A stretch of DNA of 64,000 nucleotides, taken from NCBI RefSeq assembly GCF_001905005.1, contig NZ_LWKZ01000025.1:124001-188000 (forward strand), given 5' to 3'. The position numbers and the translations under genes are program-made. The notes under the pieces are model-generated. The model ran no database searches and was not told where the DNA came from. It saw only the letters and a list, made by a program, of their open reading frames with translations. The stretch is from Streptomyces sp. CB02923 (GTDB lineage: Bacteria > Actinomycetota > Actinomycetes > Streptomycetales > Streptomycetaceae). Shown here in pieces: positions 52,398 through 59,912 of this stretch. Every line of letters starts with the position of its first letter. Position 1 is the first letter of the stretch.

Positions 52398-52986
52398 AAC
52401 ATTCGCTTACTCAGCACTTTGCACGGTGTGCTGAGATTCCGACCGTCACGGCTTTGTTTCGTACGGTACGCGGACCTCCGGCCGCAGGGGACATGCCCAA
52501 GTCGTCTCAGGTGATGTGCGGCTACGCGACCGTAGTAAATGAGCGGTCCGGCGTCCGGTGCCACCCGTGTCCGGGCGGATGCGGTAAAGGGGCACTAAAG
52601 CTCAGGAAAACCCGGACCGGCCGGTCCGGTTGCGCGGGACGGCATCGCTCCGGCAATAGCCGCCATCCCTCCTTCACCGGTCCTCCGGCCGCGCTGTGCG
52701 GGTGCCGGGCCCTGGCGCACTTTCACCCCCGGCCCGGACGGCGGGGGACCAATGGATGTCCCGTTTACTCCTTACGAGGTATTTTGCGGGTCAAGAGGAG
52801 CATGACGTGGCGGCGCCTGACGAGCCGCGGAGAGCGCCCTTCGAGCCGACCGACACTTGACGAGCCACCTAGTGTCCGCCAAAGATCCAACCGGCTCAGC
52901 CGTGTCGCGGAGAGCCGGGGGCGATGAGCACGGTCGCGGCCGGACTGCGGGTTCGCGGCCAGATAAGCAAGCAGGGGGATGATCGT
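52398..52986. other. 589-base regulatory region upstream of the SARP gene
   Basis: No supported ORF. It contains three CGAGCC repeats (52821, 52842, 52861), with TGACGAGCC exact at 52818 and 52858, and a promoter candidate at 52857-52886. An inverted repeat GACACT/AGTGTC flanks the third copy (52852-52876). Confidence 0.6.
52857..52886 (+). promoter_or_regulatory. candidate promoter of the SARP gene with overlapping CGAGCC repeat
   Basis: TTGACG at 52857-52862, an 18-base spacer and AAAGAT at 52881-52886. The third CGAGCC repeat overlaps the -35, the arrangement of SARP-activated promoters, where direct heptamers such as TCGAGC(C/G) lie over the -35. Autoactivation is possible. Confidence 0.45.
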
Positions 52987-53784
52987 ATGAAGATCCGAAT
53001 ACTCGGCCCGCTCGAAGTGCGAACGGACTTGGGGGAAGAAGTCACCCCTCACCCCCTCAAACTCCGTTCGCTTCTCGCCGCCCTGTGCATCAATTCCGGG
53101 CGGCCGGTCACCGCGTCACACCTGATCAATGTCCTCTGGTCGGACAGGCCACCGCGTACCGCCGCCACTGCTCTGCAGGTCTACGTCTCAAAACTGCGCA
53201 AGCATTTCCACAACGTCGGAATCGACCCGGGCGTACTCACGACGACACCGGCCGGCTATGTCCTCCGCCCCGCCGGTCCGGTGCTGGACCGGGACCATTT
53301 CGACTCACTGGTGACGCGTGCCCGTGCCGCCGCGGGAGCCGGCTGTACGGAAACGGCCGCGAGCGCCTTTTCACAGGCGCTCGCACTCTGGAGCGGACCG
53401 GCGCTCGCCGACCTCCGGGACGTCCCAGCGCTGCGCGATTACGCCCGCCAGATGGATGAGCGGCGTAATTCAATCTACGAACAGTGGCTCGAACTCGAAA
53501 TCGACCTCGGCCACCACTCGATGCTCACCAGCGAATTGTACGGGCTCATCGCGGAGAAACCAATCTGGGAGAACCTGTATTTCTTCCTCATGATTTCGCT
53601 CTACCGCAGTGGCCGGATATCCGAATGCCTGGAGGTCTACAACCGCATCCGCCGCATCCTGATCGAGGAACTGGGCATGGAGCCGAGTGCGCGGCTGCAG
53701 AGTCTGCACCGAGCCGTACTCTCCCGGGAGCCGTGGCTGGACCCCTCCGCCGCCCAGCTCGCGGCGGGAGCCGCCGCGCGCTGA
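52987..53784 (+). CDS. SARP-family pathway activator
   Basis: A 265-residue Streptomyces antibiotic regulatory protein: an OmpR-like winged helix (MKIRILGPLEVRTDLGEE, LINVLWSDRPPRTAATALQV, YVSKLRKHF) followed by a bacterial transcriptional activation domain (SLYRSGRISECLEVYNRIRR). Small SARPs of this size switch on nearby biosynthetic genes, here probably the flanking nicotinate-polyketide genes. GC content looks lower than in neighbouring core genes, in line with transfer. No TTA codon was noticed. The ATG at 52987 begins the conserved domain. Confidence 0.93.
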   Translation: MKIRILGPLEVRTDLGEEVTPHPLKLRSLLAALCINSGRPVTASHLINVLWSDRPPRTAATALQVYVSKLRKHFHNVGIDPGVLTTTPAGYVLRPAGPVLDRDHFDSLVTRARAAAGAGCTETAASAFSQALALWSGPALADLRDVPALRDYARQMDERRNSIYEQWLELEIDLGHHSMLTSELYGLIAEKPIWENLYFFLMISLYRSGRISECLEVYNRIRRILIEELGMEPSARLQSLHRAVLSREPWLDPSAAQLAAGAAAR

Positions 53785-53791
53785 CGGCCGC

Positions 53792-54471
53792 TCAGGCGGC
53801 GCCGCCGGGCACCTCCGTGCCCGGCGGCCGGCGCAGCAGCGAGGAGAGGTGGGCGTCCGCCTCGGCCCGCGCCCGCCCGGCGTCGCCGTCCCGGACGGCT
53901 TCCAGGAGCCTGCGGTGGGAGGCGAGGCCCGGCTCGGCGTGGCAGGGGTCCACGCAGGTGATCACGCTGGCCAGCACCTTCTCGTAGAAACTCCGGTACA
54001 GGTCGGCGAGCACACGGTTGCCCGTGTACTCCACGAGCGCCACGTGGAACTCTGTGTCGCGCTGCGCCAGCGTCTCCCACCGGCGGGCGCGCACGCGGAG
54101 AGCCGGGCGTCCAGCCCGTCCAGGCCACCCTCGTCCGCCACGTGTGCCGCGAGCCGTGCGGCTTCGATCTCCAGCCCTCGCCGTACCTGGAACACTTCGC
54201 GCAGCTCGGCCGTGCGCAGCCGACGCAAGGCGCCGGACAGTTCGCTGGTGGCCCGGACGTACGTTCCGCGGCCCTGCCGGACGTGGAGCAGCCCGGCGTG
54301 GGAGAGGGCCTGGACCGCCTCGCGGACGGTGTTGCGCGCCACCTGGAGTTCGTCGGCGAGTACCGACTCGGTGGGAATGCGCTGTCCCACGGGCCACGCC
54401 CCGGCGGTGATCCGCTCCCGCATGTGCTCGATGACCTGGTTGACCAGGAGGGAGCGGCGGACCACCGTCAT
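53792..54471 (-). pseudogene. FadR-type GntR regulator broken by a frameshift
   Basis: The N-terminal GntR helix-turn-helix (RITAGAWPVGQRIPTESVLA, ARNTVREAVQALSHAGLL) reads in one frame from the ATG at 54471; the C-terminal FCD ligand domain (ETLAQRDTEFHVALVEYTGN to HLSSLLRRPPG) reads in another. The switch falls near 54085-54125, around LDARLS, and needs one base added or two removed. With the break repaired it would be a complete ~226-residue FadR-type repressor. The ATG overlaps the thioesterase stop (ATGA), so it was recently a working operon member, or this is a sequencing error. Confidence 0.8.
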
Positions 54472-55232
54472 GACGAAAGCCTCGCCGTCAGTTCGGCGTT
54501 GAGTACCTCAAGAAAGGAATCCGCGTTGTCCCGGAGGAAGAAATGCCCGCCTTCGACCTCGTGACACCGGAATGCCGCGGTGGTCTGTTCCGCCCAGGCG
54601 CGGACGTGCTCCGGCGGGGCGAGCGGGTCGCCGGGGCTGGTGAACGCCGTGACCGGGCAGGGCAGAGGGGCTTCGGCACGGTACCGGTAGGTGTCGACCA
54701 CCTCCAGGTCGGCACGCAGCACCCGGATCACCATCCGCCGCAGCTGCTCGTCCTCGAAGACCCAGGTCGGCGTGCCGTGCATGGCGATGACGCGCTGGAC
54801 GAACTCCTCCTCGGGGAGGTGGTGAATGGCCGGCCACGGCGGCGGCACCTGGGCCGCGCCCCGACCGGACACGATGACGAACTCCGGGTCCGGGAGCCCT
54901 TCCGCGCGCAGCCACCGCGCGGTCTCGAAGGCGAGCAGGCTGCCCATGCTGTGCCCGAAGAGGGCGTAGGGACGGTCGGTGTGCCCGGCCAGCACGGCGC
55001 CGAGCCCGGCGACGACGTCGTCGAGCCTGCGCAGCGGTTCCTCACGGAAGCGCTCCTCACGGCCGGGCAGCTGTACGGCGTTGGTCTCCACGCCCGCCGG
55101 GAGCCGGTGGGCCCAGCCGCGGTACATCGATGCTCCGCCGCCCGCGTAGGGGAGGCAGAAGAGCCGCAGCCGGGCGTCGCTGTCGGGCCGGGGGGCGATC
55201 AGCCACGGGCTCGTGCGGTGCGTCGTTTCCAT
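54468..55232 (-). CDS. type II thioesterase
   Basis: A 254-residue alpha/beta-hydrolase of the editing thioesterase family. The nucleophile elbow is LFGHSMGSLLAFE; the Asp (SPGDPLAPP) and His (EGGHFFL) complete the triad; the start (RLFCLPYAGGGASMYRGW) is typical. Such enzymes clear misprimed carrier proteins of PKS and NRPS lines, fitting the carrier protein and PKS nearby. GGAGG lies five bases before the ATG. Confidence 0.93.
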   Translation of the reverse strand: METTHRTSPWLIAPRPDSDARLRLFCLPYAGGGASMYRGWAHRLPAGVETNAVQLPGREERFREEPLRRLDDVVAGLGAVLAGHTDRPYALFGHSMGSLLAFETARWLRAEGLPDPEFVIVSGRGAAQVPPPWPAIHHLPEEEFVQRVIAMHGTPTWVFEDEQLRRMVIRVLRADLEVVDTYRYRAEAPLPCPVTAFTSPGDPLAPPEHVRAWAEQTTAAFRCHEVEGGHFFLRDNADSFLEVLNAELTARLSS

Positions 55233-55267
55233 GATGTCCTCCGGGACCTTTCCGTGGGTGGGCCGGT

Positions 55268-55825
55268 TCAGCGCGACGCGACGGCGGGAAGCCGTCCGGC
55301 GCAGGCGTCCAGGGCTTCGGCGACGGTCCGTACGCGCCGCACCGCCGCCAGCGAGCGCTCTTTCAGGAAGCCGCGCGCCCGGACCCCGGCGAGCCAGTCG
55401 AGCAGGCCGCCGAAGTGGTCGTCGGGGTCGAGCAGGACGATGGGCTTGGCGTGCGCACCGACCATGTGTTCCGTCCACGCGGTGAAGATCTCGTCGCAGG
55501 TGCCGATGCCGCCCGGCAGCGCCAGCAGGGCGTCGGCCGCCTCGGTCATCCGCCGCTTGCGGGCACCCAGGCTTTGGGCGACGACCAGCCGGTCGCTGTC
55601 CCGGTCGGCGCGGTGCAGCAGCGAGTCCGAGACGATTCCCACCGTCTGTGCGCCGCTCGCACGGGCGGCGGCGGCCACCGCGCCCATCATCGAGACGTGT
55701 TCGCCGCCGGAGATCAGTGTCCATCCGCGGGCGGCGATGGCGGTGCCCACCTCTTCCGCCAGTTTCAGGTACCGGTCAGCGACCATGTCCGAGGAGCTGC
55801 AGAAGACACACACCGAAAGAGCCAT
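55268..55825 (-). CDS. LOG-family nucleotide phosphoribohydrolase
   Basis: A 185-residue Rossmann-fold protein with the LOG signature PGGIGTCDE and the earlier SGGEHVSMMGAVAAAA; LOG proteins cut the N-glycosidic bond of nucleoside 5'-monophosphates, releasing base and ribose 5-phosphate. Known substrates are cytokinin nucleotides and purine nucleotides. Lying among nadABC and an acid-activating enzyme, it could release nicotinate from nicotinate mononucleotide; this is inference. It shares strand with the thioesterase and is probably co-transcribed. Confidence 0.88.
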   Translation of the reverse strand: MALSVCVFCSSSDMVADRYLKLAEEVGTAIAARGWTLISGGEHVSMMGAVAAAARASGAQTVGIVSDSLLHRADRDSDRLVVAQSLGARKRRMTEAADALLALPGGIGTCDEIFTAWTEHMVGAHAKPIVLLDPDDHFGGLLDWLAGVRARGFLKERSLAAVRRVRTVAEALDACAGRLPAVASR

Positions 55826-55870
55826 GGAAGCCGTCCTGTCCGATTCGTCGTGCGAAGGGGTGGTGGCCGC

Positions 55871-56749
55871 GTGGTTGCCGTCGTCGACATGAAGTCCGAA
55901 CTGCCGAAGGGCGCCGTCCACGTGTGGTGGGGAACGGTGGGCGGCGTGCGGCCGCGCCACCGCGACCTGCTCGGCGCGCAGGAGCGGGAACGTCTCGCGC
56001 GGTTCCGCAGGCCCGGTGACGCCGCCCGGTTCGTCATGGGCTGCGCCCTCGTCCGGCTGGCCGTGAGCGGGTATACGGGCATCCCGCCACGGGAGGTGCC
56101 CGTCGTCCGTGTGTGCGACGGGTGCGGAGGGCCGCACGGCAAGCCCCGGGTGGGCGCGGGCGGTGGCATCGAGGTGTCGCTGTCCCACTCGGGCGAGCAC
56201 ATCGCGCTCGCCGTCGCCCGAGAGACCCCTTTGGGCATCGACGTGGAGAGCGGTGACGGGCCTGCCGATCTGCTGCGGCTCGCTCCCCGCGTGCTGTCGC
56301 CCACGGAGGCCCTTGAGTACGGACGCCTGCCGGAGTCCGAACGCCGGCGCCGGGTGCTTTCTGTGTGGACGTGCAAGGAGGCGGCGTTGAAGGCGACCGG
56401 CGACGGCCTGCGGATACCCATGCGCCGGCTGGAGATCGGCGACCCGGAGGGCACACCGTGGCTCAGGCACTGGGAGGGCCGGCCGTGGCCGGCCGGGACG
56501 ATGAACCTGGCCCGGCTCGACGCGCCCCGGGGATACTCCGCGACGCTGGCTGTGCTCGGGCCGCCCGGTTTCACCGTGCGCCATGGGAAGTTCGCGCGCC
56601 TGGCCCGGATGGGTACGGAGCATCAGCGGGCGGTCCGCCCGGCTGTCCCCAGCCGCGCTGCCTCGGCGCGCAGGGCCACCTTGTCCACCTTCCCGACGCC
56701 GGCCAGTGGCAGCGCCTCCACCGGTACGAGCCGTTCCGGCAGCTTGTAG
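55871..56749 (+). CDS. 4'-phosphopantetheinyl transferase (Sfp type)
   Basis: A roughly 290-residue PPTase that converts apo carrier proteins to the holo form. The signature residues are in LGIDVESGDG and VWTCKEAALKATGDGL, with SLSHSGEHIALAVA between. The GTG at 55871 has an AAGGGG ten bases upstream; the ATG at 55889 is an alternative without a ribosome site. The 3' end overlaps the convergent adenylating-enzyme gene by 127 bases, so the last ~42 residues are probably not part of the fold. Confidence 0.9.
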   Translation: MVAVVDMKSELPKGAVHVWWGTVGGVRPRHRDLLGAQERERLARFRRPGDAARFVMGCALVRLAVSGYTGIPPREVPVVRVCDGCGGPHGKPRVGAGGGIEVSLSHSGEHIALAVARETPLGIDVESGDGPADLLRLAPRVLSPTEALEYGRLPESERRRRVLSVWTCKEAALKATGDGLRIPMRRLEIGDPEGTPWLRHWEGRPWPAGTMNLARLDAPRGYSATLAVLGPPGFTVRHGKFARLARMGTEHQRAVRPAVPSRAASARRATLSTFPTPASGSASTGTSRSGSL

Positions 56750-58332
56750 CGGGCCAGTCCCTCGTCCTCCAGGAAGCGCCGCAGCTCGCGCAGGGTGGGT
56801 GCCCGGTCGTCGGCGCCCACCGCGAAGACACACACGGCCTCCCCGTACAAGGGGTGTGGCATGGCGACCGCGGCGGCGGCACGGATGCCGGGGTGGGTCA
56901 GGACGAGGGCCTCCAGCTCGTCCGCCGGTATCTTCTCGCCGCCCCGGTTGATGACGTCCTTCACGCGCCCCGCGACCACCAGGCCCCCGCTGGGGTGCAG
57001 CCGCACCAGGTCGCCGGTGCGGTAGTACCCGTCCACCGTGAACGCGCGGGCGTTGTCCTCGTCCTCGCCGTAGTAGCCGGCCAGCACGCTGGGTCCCCGG
57101 GTGAGGAGTTCACCGGTCTCCCCCGCTGCCACCTCGCGGCCGGACCCGTCGACGACGCGCAGTTCGTCCCCGGCGGCCGAGGGGCGGCCCTGCGTCTCGT
57201 CCACCACGGGTTCCGGGTCGTCGAGCCGGGTGAAGTTGAGCAGGCCCTCGCTCATGCCGTACACCTGCTGCACCCGGCACCCCAGATGGTCACGGGCCCG
57301 GCGGGCGGTGGTGGCGTCCAGGCGCGCGCCGCCGACCTGCAGGACCTCAAGGCTCGTGAGGTCGTGCTGCCGCTCTTCGGCGGCCGCCAGCCACTGGAGG
57401 AGGACGGCGGGCGCCAGGGCGCAGTGGGTCACGCCTTCACGCTCGATCAGCGCCATGGTCCGCCGGGGGTCGTCGGGGGAGTCAAGGACGATCCGGCCGC
57501 CGCGCGAAAGCGTGCCGAGGATGCCGGGGTGGCCGAAGACGAAGCTGTGCGCGGCGGGCAGCACCGCGAGGTAGACGGAGGACGCGGACAGCCCGGACAC
57601 CTCGGCAGCCGAGCGGATCACGTGCCCGAACGCCTCGTGCGGGCGGGGAATCGCCTTCGGCGGGCCGGTGGTGCCGCTGGAGAGCAGGAACAGCGCGTTG
57701 TCCCGCGGGCCGGGTGGTTCCGGTGCGCCGGTCGCGGCGGGCTCCGGTCCGAGGTCCGGGGCGGCCACGCCGGGCAGGACGCCGCCCAGGGCCAGCGCGG
57801 TGAGGTCGGCCAGGTCCGGCCGGGTGCGGACGGTCTCGTCCGCCTCGTCCCGGTCGTCGCGCGTGACGAGCAGGGTGCGGATGCCCGGGTGGCGCTCCCG
57901 CAGCCGCTCGGCCATCGCCAGGTGGTCGAAGCGGCGCACCCGGCGCGGTACGGCCATCGCGACCGGCCGGGTGACGCGTATGACGTGGTCGAGTTCGTGC
58001 TCCCGCAGGGCTGGCAGGGCCACCACGGGAGGAGCGCCGAGCCTGATCAGGGCGAGTGTGGTGACCACATACTCCAGGCTGTTGGGCAGCTGTACGAGGA
58101 CATGGTCACCCCGTCCGATGCCCAGGCGGCGCAGCCGGGCCGCGGCCGTCTCGACGGCCGCGGCGAGTTCACCGTAGGTGAGCCTGCGGTCGCCGTCGAC
58201 GACGGCACAGCGGTCCGGGTGCTCCCGCGCGGTGCCCAGGGCCACATCGGTGACGAGCAGGGGCTGCCACCAGCCGCGCCGGCGGTACTCCTCGGCGCGC
58301 TCGGCGGGGACGCGCACGATGTCGTCGGTCAC
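56623..58332 (-). CDS. aryl-acid adenylating enzyme (DhbE-like AMP ligase)
   Basis: A 569-residue ANL enzyme close to the 2,3-dihydroxybenzoate/salicylate-AMP ligases. Motifs: SSGTTGPPKAIPRPHEAF, QVYGMSEGLLNFTRL, YYRTGDLVRLHPSGGLVVAGRVKDVINRGG split over residues, and the C-terminal KVDKVALRAE lysine. The pocket segment reads PAAHSFVFGHPGIL where DhbE has HNYPLSSPG; the Asn that contacts the 2-hydroxyl is Ser, so a ring without that hydroxyl, such as nicotinate, is plausible. The GTG overlaps the carrier-protein stop (GTGA), so it probably loads that carrier. Confidence 0.9.
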   Translation of the reverse strand: MTDDIVRVPAERAEEYRRRGWWQPLLVTDVALGTAREHPDRCAVVDGDRRLTYGELAAAVETAAARLRRLGIGRGDHVLVQLPNSLEYVVTTLALIRLGAPPVVALPALREHELDHVIRVTRPVAMAVPRRVRRFDHLAMAERLRERHPGIRTLLVTRDDRDEADETVRTRPDLADLTALALGGVLPGVAAPDLGPEPAATGAPEPPGPRDNALFLLSSGTTGPPKAIPRPHEAFGHVIRSAAEVSGLSASSVYLAVLPAAHSFVFGHPGILGTLSRGGRIVLDSPDDPRRTMALIEREGVTHCALAPAVLLQWLAAAEERQHDLTSLEVLQVGGARLDATTARRARDHLGCRVQQVYGMSEGLLNFTRLDDPEPVVDETQGRPSAAGDELRVVDGSGREVAAGETGELLTRGPSVLAGYYGEDEDNARAFTVDGYYRTGDLVRLHPSGGLVVAGRVKDVINRGGEKIPADELEALVLTHPGIRAAAAVAMPHPLYGEAVCVFAVGADDRAPTLRELRRFLEDEGLARYKLPERLVPVEALPLAGVGKVDKVALRAEAARLGTAGRTAR

Positions 58333-58604
58333 CGGGTGCCTCCGCCGGTGGCCCGGTGCTCGTCCCGGTCCTCGGTCTCCGCTTCGCCGTCGACCAGTTC
58401 GGCGAGTTCGGCGAGCGAGTAGTCGTGCCGGTCCCAGAGGTCGACCTGGGTGTGCAGCCGCTCCTCGATCTCCAGTTCCAGCTGGGCGGTCTCGGTGGAG
58501 TCCAGGCCCAGTCCGGACCGTAGCCGGGAGCCGGGCGTCAGCTCGTCCTGCCGCGCGCCCAGCTCCATGAGAATGCTGCACAGTTCATCGAGAGTCGCGT
58601 TCAC
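58329..58604 (-). CDS. free-standing acyl/aryl carrier protein
   Basis: 91 residues with the phosphopantetheine serine in SGLGLDSTETAQLELEIEER. It has a negatively charged C-terminal extension (DGEAETEDRDEHRAT). The GTG start has GGAGG seven bases upstream. It is translationally coupled to the adenylating enzyme, which suggests an aryl carrier that hands the starter acid to the PKS. Confidence 0.92.
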   Translation of the reverse strand: MNATLDELCSILMELGARQDELTPGSRLRSGLGLDSTETAQLELEIEERLHTQVDLWDRHDYSLAELAELVDGEAETEDRDEHRATGGGTR

Positions 58605-58865
58605 CGAACCTCCTGGAGAAGGGCTTCTTCGCGTGGACTTTTGACGGTAAACCGGGTGCCGGACGGTCGTAAGCCGTGGGATGTGCCGTCATGTTAGCGG
58701 CCCGCCGGCTGCGATAATCCGCCCGGCCGGGGCAATTCCGTGTTCCTTTAGCGCCGGGTATCCGGTCGGCTGGCGAACCTTAAGGCCGGTTTTAGGGCGC
58801 TCGTTTACGTTGTTTCCCTCAGCCACATTGGATCGCCATGGCGTCGGTTGGAAGGGCTTGAACAG

Positions 58866-59912
58866 ATGACGGTGGAAGCAATTTCCGTGGGAGCCTCGTC
58901 CGGAGGGGCGCCCGCGGAGGGCGACCTGACCCCGTACGGAGGGGTGGCGGCCGATGCGGCGTGGCGCGACGAGGTGCTCCGCCTCGCCGAGCAGCACAAC
59001 GCGGTGATTCTTGCGCACAACTACCAGCTGCCCGAGATCCAGGAAATCGCGCACCACGTGGGCGACTCTCTCGGATTGAGCCGGATCGCCGCCGACTGCG
59101 AGGCCGACACCATCATCTTCTGTGGTGTCCACTTCATGGCGGAAACGGCCAAGATACTTGCGCCGGAGAAGCGGGTCATCATTCCGGACGCCAGGGCGGG
59201 CTGTTCGCTGGCCGACTCCATTACCGCCGACGAGCTGCGCGCATGGAAAGCCGAGCACCCGGGCGCCGTGGTGGTCTCGTACGTCAACACCACGGCGGAG
59301 CTGAAAGCCGAAACCGATATCTGCTGCACGTCCTCCAACGCGGTCGAGGTCGTCCGGTCGGTCCCGGCCGACCGCGAGGTCCTCTTCTGCCCGGACCAGT
59401 TCCTCGGCGCCCACGTCAAGCGGGAGACCGGCCGGGAGAACCTGCACATCTGGGCGGGCGAGTGCCATGTGCACGCGGGCATCAACGGCCCCGAGCTGGC
59501 CGAACAGGCGGCCGCCAACCCGGACGCCGACCTCTTCGTGCACCCCGAGTGCGGCTGCGCCACCTCCGCGCTGTACCTCGCGGGCGAGGGCATCGTGCCC
59601 CAGGAACGGGTGAAGATCCTCTCCACCGGCGGCATGCTCGACGCGGCGCGCGAGACCGGGGCACGTTCCGTGCTCGTGGCCACGGAGGTCGGCATGCTGC
59701 ACCAACTGCGCAAGGCAGCGCCGGAGATCGACTTCCGTGCCGTCAACGACCGTGCGTCCTGCCGGTACATGAAGATGATCACGCCTGCCGCGCTGCTGCG
59801 CGCGCTGCGGGAGGGTGCCGACGAGGTGCACGTGGACCCGGAGACCGCCGAGCGCGCCCGAGCGTCCGTACAGCGGATGATCGCCATCGGCCGGCCGGGC
59901 GGTGGCGAATGA
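58866..59912 (+). CDS. nadA: quinolinate synthase
   Basis: Condenses iminoaspartate with dihydroxyacetone phosphate to quinolinate, using a [4Fe-4S] cluster. The 348-residue protein has the three cluster cysteines in FCGVHFMAE, HPECGCATSA and DRASCRYMKM, plus AHNYQLPEIQE and KILSTGGMLD. The ATG at 58866 has GGAAGG 11 bases upstream. In this place, between an aryl carrier and a PKS gene, it is probably a pathway copy rather than the housekeeping gene. The 261 bases upstream are non-coding and AT-richer, likely holding divergent promoters. Confidence 0.95.
   Translation: MTVEAISVGASSGGAPAEGDLTPYGGVAADAAWRDEVLRLAEQHNAVILAHNYQLPEIQEIAHHVGDSLGLSRIAADCEADTIIFCGVHFMAETAKILAPEKRVIIPDARAGCSLADSITADELRAWKAEHPGAVVVSYVNTTAELKAETDICCTSSNAVEVVRSVPADREVLFCPDQFLGAHVKRETGRENLHIWAGECHVHAGINGPELAEQAAANPDADLFVHPECGCATSALYLAGEGIVPQERVKILSTGGMLDAARETGARSVLVATEVGMLHQLRKAAPEIDFRAVNDRASCRYMKMITPAALLRALREGADEVHVDPETAERARASVQRMIAIGRPGGGE

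Noticed and set aside
52454..52927. 157-codon plus-strand frame upstream of the SARP gene
   Set aside because: Low-complexity, no start signal, and it covers the promoter and repeats of the SARP gene.
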